Shown: positions 1 to 5,881 of the stretch, piece after piece
Layout of the letters: each line of letters starts with the position of its first letter
How positions within the stretch are numbered: position 1 is the first letter of the stretch
DNA from: Acidobacteriota bacterium
GTDB taxonomy: Bacteria > Acidobacteriota > Blastocatellia > RBC074
Length of the DNA stretch: 5,881 nt
Direction: 5' to 3'
NCBI GenBank assembly: GCA_017991275.1
Contig: JAGNMH010000379.1
Location: forward strand, 1 to 5,881
Notes under the pieces: model-generated
Seen by the model: the letters and a program-made list of their open reading frames with translations, nothing else
Databases searched by the model: none
What the model was told of the DNA's origin: nothing
Translations under genes and position numbers: made by a program

Positions 1-3000
1 CTTTGCACAAAAGTATTCGAGTTGATCTGCCAACCTCCAACCAGCCAATCCATCGAGCGCGAAACTCCGCCCAACAGCGACTTCCCTTTTCCAATCGGCA
101 ATTCCCAAACATGCGAAAAGACAAAGTTATGCTTGCGATCCCAATCCGCCGGGCCACGATTGAGCGCGGCGTCGTGAATGAAATAATCCTGCGCATCCTG
201 CAGCGACCGTTGCACGGTGTAATGCAGCAAAATGGCCTGACCTCCAAAACTGCTTTCAGCAAAGCGTTTGGTCAATTTGAACTGACCCGAATCGTAGCGG
301 TTATCGGCGCAGTTGCAGAACAAATCAATCTGCTGGCTCCAGCCGAACTTATTGAACAGCGGGCGGCGTTGATCACGCGACAAGCCGCCAAATCCCGCCA
401 ACGTCGGTTGATTGGCATCAAACTGCGGCCCGTCTCCGGCAAAAACATGAGTTCCTTTGTTGCCGACATAAGCTGCTTCGACCACAACGCTCGGTCTCAG
501 TTGGTATTGAGCTGTGAAGTTCCACGCATCCAGCGTAGGCAATTGCTGTTTGTCAGGAATCGCTCGCGCAAATACTCCGTCGGGCAAAAAGAATTTGCCG
601 TTGGCTGGCAGCGAAGTATTTGGCTTGCCACCGTTTTTCGGCGTCGCATTCAAGCCGTAAAAGGCTGTAAAAGCCGGAGGCCCCGATGCTAGGGTGAAAA
701 CTCTGTCAAAGTTTGATGGGGCGTTGATCCTCTGAACCGCCAGCACAGGCAAGTTCTGAGTCACAGTGTGACCGAACAGTGAGCCGAAAACTCCAATGTC
801 GAAACTGCGCCCGTAACCGGCACGAACAACCAACTTATCCGTTGCTTTGTAAGCCAGGCTCAAACGCGGAGCCGGGTTCAAACTGTTTTCCACTCCGCCA
901 TTCAACGGAGTTCCGCCTACTCCAGCGACTTTGATTTCGCCGGTTGCCAGATCAAGAAAGCCTCCGTTGCCAGACTGGTTGACCGTTTGCGGATTGATGA
1001 CATCCAGCCTCAACCCGTAATTGATCGTCAGTTTTGGCATCGCTCGCCAGGTGTCCTGACCGTAGTAAAAATGACGCCACTGGCGTTCGCGCGCGTCGGT
1101 GTTCGTGCTGATGTACCGCCCAAAGCTGCTGACATCGCCCAGCAGAAACGTCGCTAAACCAAGCCCGCCTCCCGTCACTCCGCGAGTCCGCCCAGTGTCG
1201 AAGGTCAGTTCGCCCGAACGATGCAAGTCAGAGGGAACGCGCAAATTGAAGGCTCTGCGAACATCTACGCCAAATTTGATCAGGTGATTGTCGAAACTTT
1301 TCGTCGTGTTACTGACCAACTGGAACTGATTTTCGTCCTGATCCAACGGGCATCCGCAACGATTGACGAACTGGCCGTAACCGAAATTGAAGCCCTTTCG
1401 CAGTTCGTCAGAACCAAAGCCAAACCCGCCAGTCGAATTTTGCCTGCGCGGATCAATCACAAAACCGGCGAACAAACCTGAACTGAATTTGTCCAGGTTC
1501 AGTCCCGGCACGCCCACATCGGTGGAAGTGTTTTTGCCGAAATCGCCCGGCAGCACGTTGACCTTGTAACGGAAAAAGCCAAACCGAACATCCGTTACCA
1601 GCGAAGCATTCCAGGTGTAATCGAATCCGTAAGCGACACTTTGATTGCGAACTTTTGAAAAACCGCCGAGCGAAACCAGTTCCATACCTCCCGCATCGCC
1701 AAACGCCGTCGGCCCGTTGATCGAAAAATCCGCGAAGCTGTAGCGGCCAAACATATTCAGTCGCTCGCTGGCTTTCACATCCACGCGAACGTCGAAACTG
1801 TCTTTGTCGAAGCCTTCGCTGCCCGACGCAATGAAGTTATCCAGCGTGCCGTTTGCCGGAGCGTTGGCTACATTCGGCAATGGAATCAGCTTCAGAATGT
1901 TCAAGGCTTGCGGCGACAGTCGGTTCGCCGGGACTTTGTTTCCGGCAAACTGATCGCGCGCGACCAGATTGCCGCCAGCGTCAGTGCCAGTCGTCGCCGG
2001 GTCAAAAATATTGATGCCGTAAGCGCTCAAATCGCCTTGCCGAGCCGCAGCCGTCGGAACAGTCAGCAATCGCGTTCCACCAACGCGGCTTCGCAAACCG
2101 TCGTAATCGCCAAAAAAGAAAACTCTGTTTTTGATAACCGGGCCGCCGATGGCTCCACCGAATTGGTTTCGCAAAGTGTCTGGAATGAACTTGCCCGTCA
2201 GCGGATCGCGCTGAAACTGAAACAGCGGATTGCGAGCTTGAAACTGATCGTTCTGCCGAAACAAATACGCTGCTCCGTGCAGAGCATTCGTGCCTGACCG
2301 GGTCGAAACCGAAACGGCTCCGGCAATGGCCTGCCCAAATTCGGCGTCGTAATTTTGCGAAGTGATTTTGGCTTCACCTATGGCTTCAAAGTTCGGATTA
2401 ATGACGATCAAACCCAGAATCGGATCGCGGTTTTCGGTCCCGTCCAGTTGATAACCCGTGCCGCTGAAATGTTGGCCGTTAAGCATCGTCTGCACCGAAC
2501 CTTGCGGGTTTTCGGCGGACGATTGCTGCCATTGCAACTGCTGGGCGCCCGGTGTCAGCAAAATGTATTTCGTGAAGTTGCGATCCAGAATTGGCAGGTC
2601 GGTAATCTGGCGAGTTTCCAAAGTCACGGAAACGTCCGCACGGTCAGTTTTCAACAGCGGAGCTTCAGCGGAAACATTGATCTCGTCGGAAACCTCTCCG
2701 GGTTGCAAAGCCAGGTTGATTTCCGTGGCTGCGTCAACGCTGACGATGGTTGAAGCAATCAACGCCGTTTTGAATCCTTTAGCTTCAACTCGAATTCGGT
2801 ACGCGCCGGAGATTAGTCGGGTTTGGGTAAAACGCCCCAAATCATTCGTCTTCGCCACTTCGCTGATGCCCGTCGCCACGTTTGTAATCGTCACGTCGGC
2901 GTCGGCCACCACCGAACCTCGCGCGTCTGTGATCGTTCCGAACAGGTTGCCGTACACAGCTTGCCCAAAAGCTGAAATCAGAAACGCGGTACAAATAAAC

Positions 3001-3041
3001 AGTAGGCAAAAAAGCCGCAAGGCTCTCCCTCTGGACTTCAT
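1..3041 (-). CDS. Oar-like TonB-dependent outer-membrane receptor with N-terminal carboxypeptidase-regulatory domain (C-terminus cut by window edge)
   Basis: I translated this strand codon by codon from the ATG at 3041-3039. It stays open for 1013 codons to the left edge, with no stop or frameshift. Residues 1-27 are a signal peptide (basic start, hydrophobic core, likely cleavage near AFG-Q). Residues about 31-115 form a carboxypeptidase-regulatory-like beta-sandwich. A possible TonB box is DEINVSA near 119-125. The plug follows with LPILDRNF (149-156), YQLDGTENRD (197-206) and the STRSGTN segment (246-252). The barrel begins with GGAIGGPVIKNRVFFFGDYD (295-314) and shows repeated strands such as LIKFGVDVRR (587-596), LTINYGLRLDV (671-681) and RAGYGRSFD (740-748). 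The family acts in the outer membrane, taking up ligands with TonB/ExbBD energy; members are usually about 1050-1200 residues, so roughly the last 100-150 appear to be missing. The ligand cannot be read from sequence. The mature part has only four cysteines, C562/C564 and C909/C911. It lies 81 bases downstream of a sugar-type permease. Family call is very secure; substrate unknown. Confidence 0.95.
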   Translation of the reverse strand, partial: MKSRGRALRLFCLLFICTAFLISAFGQAVYGNLFGTITDARGSVVADADVTITNVATGISEVAKTNDLGRFTQTRLISGAYRIRVEAKGFKTALIASTIVSVDAATEINLALQPGEVSDEINVSAEAPLLKTDRADVSVTLETRQITDLPILDRNFTKYILLTPGAQQLQWQQSSAENPQGSVQTMLNGQHFSGTGYQLDGTENRDPILGLIVINPNFEAIGEAKITSQNYDAEFGQAIAGAVSVSTRSGTNALHGAAYLFRQNDQFQARNPLFQFQRDPLTGKFIPDTLRNQFGGAIGGPVIKNRVFFFGDYDGLRSRVGGTRLLTVPTAAARQGDLSAYGINIFDPATTGTDAGGNLVARDQFAGNKVPANRLSPQALNILKLIPLPNVANAPANGTLDNFIASGSEGFDKDSFDVRVDVKASERLNMFGRYSFADFSINGPTAFGDAGGMELVSLGGFSKVRNQSVAYGFDYTWNASLVTDVRFGFFRYKVNVLPGDFGKNTSTDVGVPGLNLDKFSSGLFAGFVIDPRRQNSTGGFGFGSDELRKGFNFGYGQFVNRCGCPLDQDENQFQLVSNTTKSFDNHLIKFGVDVRRAFNLRVPSDLHRSGELTFDTGRTRGVTGGGLGLATFLLGDVSSFGRYISTNTDARERQWRHFYYGQDTWRAMPKLTINYGLRLDVINPQTVNQSGNGGFLDLATGEIKVAGVGGTPLNGGVENSLNPAPRLSLAYKATDKLVVRAGYGRSFDIGVFGSLFGHTVTQNLPVLAVQRINAPSNFDRVFTLASGPPAFTAFYGLNATPKNGGKPNTSLPANGKFFLPDGVFARAIPDKQQLPTLDAWNFTAQYQLRPSVVVEAAYVGNKGTHVFAGDGPQFDANQPTLAGFGGLSRDQRRPLFNKFGWSQQIDLFCNCADNRYDSGQFKLTKRFAESSFGGQAILLHYTVQRSLQDAQDYFIHDAALNRGPADWDRKHNFVFSHVWELPIGKGKSLLGGVSRSMDWLVGGWQINSNTFVQ

Positions 3042-3049
3042 AACCTCTT

Positions 3050-3053
3050 CTCC
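3050..3053 (-). promoter_or_regulatory. Ribosome binding site of the TonB-dependent receptor
   Basis: GGAG on the minus strand lies 8 bases before the ATG at 3041, within the purine-rich stretch CGGAGAAGAGG. It supports this start, which also gives a complete signal peptide. A second GAGG at 3044-3047 is too close to the ATG to be the main site. Confidence 0.7.
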
Positions 3054-3107
3054 GTTCTCTTTAGTTTGTAAATTGATTTTGCGATTCAGGCAGGCAGCAT
3101 AGCATTC

Positions 3108-3134
3108 GGACTAAAGCCTGAGCTACTTCAGTCC
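3108..3134 (-). terminator. Candidate stem-loop at the end of the permease operon (no U-tract)
   Basis: Read on the minus strand, GGACTGAAG pairs with CTTTAGTCC: nine base pairs including one G-U wobble, around a 9-base loop. The left arm covers the last two sense codons of the second permease, and its TAG stop codon begins the loop. As the other strand's RNA the wobble would be an A-C mismatch, so the fold favours the transcribed strand. The bases that follow (GAATGCTATGC) are not a U-run, so this is not a classical intrinsic terminator. It could be a weak terminator, a 3' stabilising hairpin that differentially protects permease mRNA, or chance. The rest of the 81-base gap before the receptor shows no convincing promoter. 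Confidence 0.3.
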
Positions 3135-3938
3135 AGAAGTTGCAATGCCTTTGATGAACTGTTTTTGGCCGAGAAAGAAAAGCAACACGCTGGGCAAAGT
3201 GACGAAAACAACTGCCGCCATCAGCAGCGCATACTCCACCTTGAACTGCTCCTGAAAAACCGTCAGCCCCAATTGCACCGTCCGCATGCTGCGCGTGCTG
3301 GTAAACACCAGCGGCTTGAACAGGTCGTTCCATTCAGCAACAAAGGTGAACAGAAAAAGAGTTGTAATGGCTGGCTTGGCCAGTGGAACCAGGATTTTCC
3401 AAAGCACCGTCCAGCGGCTGGCTCCGTCAATGTAAGCCGCTTCTTCCAGTTCGTAAGGAATGGTTTTGAAGAATTGCGTGAAAAGAAAAATGCCGAAGGC
3501 ATTCGCCAACGACGGCACAATCAACGCCCAGTAAGAATTGATCCACGACAGTTTGACCAGAATGATGAAGACCGGAATGACCAGAATCTGAAACGGAATA
3601 ATTAATGTCGCCAGCAAAGCGACAAACAAAGGCTTCTTTCCAAAAAACTCCATCCGAGCAAAAGCGTACCCTGCCATCAATGAAGTCAGTATCTGCCCCG
3701 CCGTCACTCCCAAGGCCATCACCATCGAATTTACAAACTGCCGTGGAAAGTTCGTTGCGCGCCAGGCTTCAAGATAGTTTTGCCAATGAAAGCCATCGGG
3801 CAGCAGCGAAAACCCGGCAGCGGCTTTGGCCGGATCACGCAACGAAGTCGTCAACATCGCAATCAACGGCAATGCAAACAACAACGCAACAACGACAATT
3901 ACACAGTAACGAAAAATGTTTTTTGAACGAAGTGACAT
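3123..3938 (-). CDS. CUT1-family carbohydrate ABC transporter permease, UgpE/MalG type
   Basis: This 271-residue inner-membrane protein is the second channel subunit of a binding-protein-dependent importer for sugars or glycerol-phosphate-like solutes. Hydrophobic segments lie near residues 9-31, 70-93, 103-127, 136-157, 189-212 and 237-257, giving six spans. The cytoplasmic EAA loop that docks on the ATPase is at about 165-190, with EEAAYIDGAS (165-174) and the invariant Gly 172. The C-terminus KQFIKGIATSGLK matches the usual end of MalG/UgpE proteins, and the length is typical (270-280). The ATG at 3938 has AGGG seven bases upstream. It follows the partner permease after a 45-base gap and is the last gene of the importer operon. 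Substrate cannot be assigned: UgpE, MalG, AraQ and LacG-like proteins share these features, so I give no gene symbol. Confidence 0.95.
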   Translation of the reverse strand: MSLRSKNIFRYCVIVVVALLFALPLIAMLTTSLRDPAKAAAGFSLLPDGFHWQNYLEAWRATNFPRQFVNSMVMALGVTAGQILTSLMAGYAFARMEFFGKKPLFVALLATLIIPFQILVIPVFIILVKLSWINSYWALIVPSLANAFGIFLFTQFFKTIPYELEEAAYIDGASRWTVLWKILVPLAKPAITTLFLFTFVAEWNDLFKPLVFTSTRSMRTVQLGLTVFQEQFKVEYALLMAAVVFVTLPSVLLFFLGQKQFIKGIATSGLK

Positions 3939-3940
3939 TT

Positions 3941-3964
3941 TGAAACCCTGGTCTCTGAAACCTG
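3941..3964. repeat. Short imperfect direct repeat between the two permease genes
   Basis: On the plus strand TGAAACCCTG (3941-3950) is repeated as TGAAACCTG (3956-3964), followed by a looser AACCT at 3966-3970. The pattern fills about half of the 45-base permease-permease gap. It may be a small slippage duplication; no function is evident beyond one copy supplying the ribosome binding site. Confidence 0.4.
3946..3949 (-). promoter_or_regulatory. Ribosome binding site of the second permease
   Basis: AGGG on the minus strand ends seven bases before the ATG at 3938. It is only a moderate match, but it lies at the right distance and supports the chosen start. It falls inside one copy of the short direct repeat at 3941-3964. 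Confidence 0.5.
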
Positions 3965-3983
3965 CAACCTAACTCCTGTCCCC

Positions 3984-4859
3984 TCAAACCTCTTCAGCTT
4001 TTTGCCCACGAAACTGCAACCAAGTAATCGCCAAAACAATTAAAACCATCAGCGTCGAAACCGCAGCCGCCTGTCCCATATCCCCCAACTTGAAAGCCTT
4101 ATCAAAAATGTAATAAACCAGCGTCGTCGTCGAGCCGACCGGCCCGCCTTTGGTCATGACGAACATCTGCTCAAACGACCGAAACGCAAAGATGACGGAA
4201 ATCACCAGCACAAAAAACGTCGTCGGCCACAGCAGCGGCCAGGTGATGTAACGAAAGGTTTGCCAACCGCGCCTGGCCCCATCAATCGCCGCCGCTTCGT
4301 AATACATTTCCGGTATGCCTTGCAGCCCGGCCAGAAACAAAATCATGTTGTAACCCGCCTGCTTCCACAGCGTCATCGCAATCACCGAAACCATGGCCCA
4401 ATTCGGGTCTTGCAACCAATTGATCGGCGCAATGCCTACGGCGCGCAAAGCCGCATTCGCCAAGCCCGTATTGAAATCCAGCATCCAGATAAACACGATC
4501 CCAGCCGCTACAGTCGAAGTCACAAACGGCGTAAATACTGCCGTGCGGAAAAAGCCCACGCCTTTGACTTTGTCATTGAGCAGCAACGCCAGCCCCAGCG
4601 AAATCGCCAGACCAACTGGAACAGTCACTGCAACGTAAAAAATCGTGTTCCGCAGGGCTTGCCAAAAACCGTCTTCGCGCCAAATCTCGCGGTAGTTTTT
4701 CAGCCCGACAAAAGTCATCTGGTCTTTCAGAATGTTCCATTCGTTCAGGCTGACCCAGATCAATTGCAACAGCGGATACAGCACGAATACGCCGAGCAGC
4801 AAGCAGGCTGGCAGTAAAAACAAATAGGCAGTTCGCGTATCTTCAGCAGCTTTATTCAT
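3984..4859 (-). CDS. CUT1-family carbohydrate ABC transporter permease, UgpA/MalF type
   Basis: This 291-residue inner-membrane protein is the first channel subunit of the importer and would pair with the permease encoded just downstream. Six hydrophobic spans lie near residues 11-35, 71-95, 105-127, 155-179, 212-232 and 262-282. The EAA loop, which contacts the ATPase, is at about 187-207 (YEAAAIDGARRGWQTF, Gly 194). The family signature MTKGGPVGSTTTLVYYIF is at 235-252. Length matches UgpA-type proteins (about 290), which lack the large periplasmic insert of MalF. The ATG at 4859 overlaps the upstream lipoprotein stop in an ATGA, and no Shine-Dalgarno is visible before it, so translation is probably coupled. 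The next in-frame Met would delete the first span, which supports this start. Family assignment is firm; the transported solute is unknown. Confidence 0.95.
   Translation of the reverse strand: MNKAAEDTRTAYLFLLPACLLLGVFVLYPLLQLIWVSLNEWNILKDQMTFVGLKNYREIWREDGFWQALRNTIFYVAVTVPVGLAISLGLALLLNDKVKGVGFFRTAVFTPFVTSTVAAGIVFIWMLDFNTGLANAALRAVGIAPINWLQDPNWAMVSVIAMTLWKQAGYNMILFLAGLQGIPEMYYEAAAIDGARRGWQTFRYITWPLLWPTTFFVLVISVIFAFRSFEQMFVMTKGGPVGSTTTLVYYIFDKAFKLGDMGQAAAVSTLMVLIVLAITWLQFRGQKAEEV
4856..4859 (-). promoter_or_regulatory. ATGA stop-start overlap coupling lipoprotein and first permease
   Basis: The minus strand reads ATGA: ATG starts the permease and TGA ends the lipoprotein. The preceding bases (CCACGAAAACA) contain no Shine-Dalgarno match, so reinitiation by the terminating ribosome is the likely way the permease is translated. 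This ties permease output to translation of the lipoprotein gene. Confidence 0.6.
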
Positions 4860-5551
4860 TGTTTTCGTGGAAGACTCATTTCTATGATTTGCCCAGCAAT
4901 CTCCGACATCCGTCTTGCAGCTTCAATTGCTTGTGGATCTTTTACTCCGCGGTCGGCAGTTTGGGCTTGTGGATTAGAGTAGTGGTAAATCCTGTAAGCC
5001 CCCTGAAGATTTAGCTCAATAGTAAACCCGACTCCATCCATTACCGCATGATAGTCTTTGAAACATCTACCATCTGGCAGTTCAAGGATGCCATCGCTAA
5101 CTAACTTGCCCCAGAATGCATCCCATCCAATGTCCGGCTCAGGATAAGGCTGAGTGGGATTTAGGATTCCGCGATAATCAAGGTATTCAAGTTGAGTCGC
5201 TGCCCAGCGGCCACTTATGCGTTGAAAAATAATTCCTCGAAGCCCATCAATACTGCCCAACCAGAAACGTATCTCAAGGTCATTGCCCGTGTGCGCGACA
5301 GTTTTCAAATCACTCAAGCCAGCCTTTGCCGCTTGTTTAGTTGTCTCATCCAAAATGTACTTGACCCAGCCATAACCTTCGTCATCGGGAATAAATAGTT
5401 TCAACTTCCCATCATTCGCAATCACGGGAGAGGGACTTGGACAAGCCGCTGCAAGCTCTTCTGGCAGTGAACCGGCAGGCTTAGAGCAAGAGACTGCAAA
5501 TAGCTGCAAGCAAATCAAAAAAACTATTGAGACCTCATTTGTCCGGTGCAT
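4856..5551 (-). CDS. Putative lipoprotein of unknown function within an ABC importer operon
   Basis: I do not recognise this 231-residue protein. It begins with a short, weakly basic N-region and a hydrophobic stretch (residues 8-20) ending in FAVSC, a plausible lipobox with Cys 22 as the lipidated residue, although Ala rather than Leu is at -3. A Pro/Ser/Ala-rich linker (about 23-46) follows, then a soluble domain rich in aromatics. Visible blocks are LFIPDDEGYGW (52-62), IRFWLGSIDGLRGIIF (94-109), GWDAFWGKLVSDGILELPD (142-160) and a beta-rich stretch around 171-193 with AYRIYHYSNP. The mature part also has C37 and C163. The ATG at 5551 has AAGGA six bases upstream. It starts 2 bases after the binding-protein stop and overlaps the first permease by 4 bases, an unusual position in a CUT1 operon. 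GC is about 45% in rows I counted versus about 54-55% next to it, suggesting later acquisition. It could be a transport accessory or a passenger. Confidence 0.85.
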   Translation of the reverse strand: MHRTNEVSIVFLICLQLFAVSCSKPAGSLPEELAAACPSPSPVIANDGKLKLFIPDDEGYGWVKYILDETTKQAAKAGLSDLKTVAHTGNDLEIRFWLGSIDGLRGIIFQRISGRWAATQLEYLDYRGILNPTQPYPEPDIGWDAFWGKLVSDGILELPDGRCFKDYHAVMDGVGFTIELNLQGAYRIYHYSNPQAQTADRGVKDPQAIEAARRMSEIAGQIIEMSLPRKQ

Positions 5552-5553
5552 CT

Positions 5554-5881
5554 TTATTCCTTCTTGAGTAGCAGAGTCACTTCTTCTGCCGCCCTGTCTA
5601 AAGCTTCTTTCGACGACAGTTTGCCGTACAGCGCGGCTTCCAGATATTTGCCCAGCATTTGCGAGAGCGCCGGATATTGCGGGATCGAAGGTCGCGTGCG
5701 ACCAGCGGGCATTTGATCGTTGTAGGCTTTGATGAACGGGTTCGCCTGCAAAAACGCCTGATACCGCTCACTGGCGGCGGCGGACTTTGAAACAGGCAAA
5801 TAGCCGGTGTTCATTGCCCAATCCACTTGAAAGTCCGCGCTCATAACGAACTTCATAAACTCCCAGGCGGCACGTTCGCGC
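5554..5881 (-). CDS. Extracellular solute-binding protein of a CUT1 ABC importer, UgpB-like (C-terminal 108 residues only)
   Basis: Only the last 108 codons are present, ending in TAA at 5556-5554; the gene enters from the right edge with its first full codon at 5880. The protein would be a periplasmic or lipid-anchored receptor that captures a sugar or glycerol-phosphate-like solute and delivers it to the two permeases downstream. The visible part starts with AAWEFMKFVMSADFQVDWAM and then TGYLPVSKSA, the typical C-lobe helix and ligand-proximal loop of family-1 binding proteins such as UgpB. It ends with the usual amphipathic helices, ALYGKLSSKEALDRAAEEV and then TLLLKKE. In the complete family this portion is about the last quarter of a 420-450 residue protein. 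The ligand pocket is mostly outside the window, so specificity cannot be judged. It is the first visible gene of the operon; any promoter lies off the window. Confidence 0.93.
   Translation of the reverse strand, partial: RERAAWEFMKFVMSADFQVDWAMNTGYLPVSKSAAASERYQAFLQANPFIKAYNDQMPAGRTRPSIPQYPALSQMLGKYLEAALYGKLSSKEALDRAAEEVTLLLKKE
5558..5562 (-). promoter_or_regulatory. Ribosome binding site of the lipoprotein gene
   Basis: AAGGA on the minus strand, six bases before the ATG at 5551, is the best Shine-Dalgarno match in the operon. It sits on the last codons of the binding-protein gene and fixes the lipoprotein start. Confidence 0.75.

Noticed and set aside
3..692. Open plus-strand frame of 229 codons
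   Set aside because: It lies wholly antisense to the receptor, whose frame here carries clear barrel motifs. The plus-strand protein is rich in Arg, Gln and Ile with no recognisable domain, as expected for a shadow.
3085..3098. Small CAGGCAGGCAG-type microrepeat in the gap
   Set aside because: It is too short and isolated to call a repeat element or binding site.
2458..3102. Open plus-strand frame of 214 codons
   Set aside because: It is antisense to the signal peptide, regulatory domain and plug of the receptor, and has no domain or convincing ribosome binding site.
3042..3107. Possible promoter for the receptor on the minus strand (TGAATC, 17 bases, ACTAAA)
   Set aside because: Only two of six and three of six positions match the -35 and -10 consensus, which is no better than chance in an AT-rich gap.
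3061..3333. Minus-strand frame of 90 codons crossing the permease end
   Set aside because: It overlaps the permease in another frame, continues into the intergenic gap and has no family features, whereas the permease frame ends in a typical UgpE/MalG C-terminus.
4260..4817. Open plus-strand frame of 185 codons
   Set aside because: It is antisense to the first permease; its His/Arg/Gln-rich composition is typical of the complement of a membrane-protein gene.
1..5881. Transposon ends, CRISPR arrays, tRNA or rRNA genes
   Set aside because: I saw no transposase coding, no regularly spaced repeats and no tRNA- or rRNA-like segments; almost all the window is accounted for by five minus-strand genes.

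Overview
All genes in this window read on the minus strand. From right to left in coordinates, which is the order of transcription, they are: the C-terminal end of an ABC-importer solute-binding protein (5554-5881, running off the right edge); a small lipoprotein of unknown function (4856-5551); two inner-membrane permeases of the CUT1/Ugp type (3984-4859 and 3123-3938); and a very large TonB-dependent outer-membrane receptor of the Oar-like type (1-3041), whose C-terminus lies beyond the left edge. There is no gene-free stretch over 300 bases. I see no RNA gene, mobile element or CRISPR array.

The likely source is an Acidobacteriota bacterium, perhaps a Blastocatellia-like lineage. Receptors with an N-terminal carboxypeptidase-regulatory domain and the LP..DRNF, SGTN and GGPVIKN.VFFFGDYDGLR signatures are greatly expanded there. 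Coding GC of about 54-55% in the rows I counted is compatible with this. The taxonomic call is an inference from family knowledge.

The first four genes look like one operon. The binding-protein stop and the lipoprotein start are 2 bases apart, the lipoprotein and first permease overlap by 4 bases (ATGA), and the permeases are 45 bases apart. The binding protein would capture a sugar or glycerol-phosphate-like solute in the periplasm, and the two permeases would form the membrane channel. No ATPase gene is visible. The receptor starts 81 bases after the second permease. A stem-loop at the permease stop codon may separate the two units or modulate read-through. If co-expressed, receptor and importer would cover outer- and inner-membrane steps of uptake of one substrate, but only adjacency supports this.

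The most unusual elements are the unrecognised, lower-GC lipoprotein gene inside a transporter operon and the two Cys-x-Cys pairs that are the only cysteines in the visible mature receptor. I found no clearly new multi-gene system.
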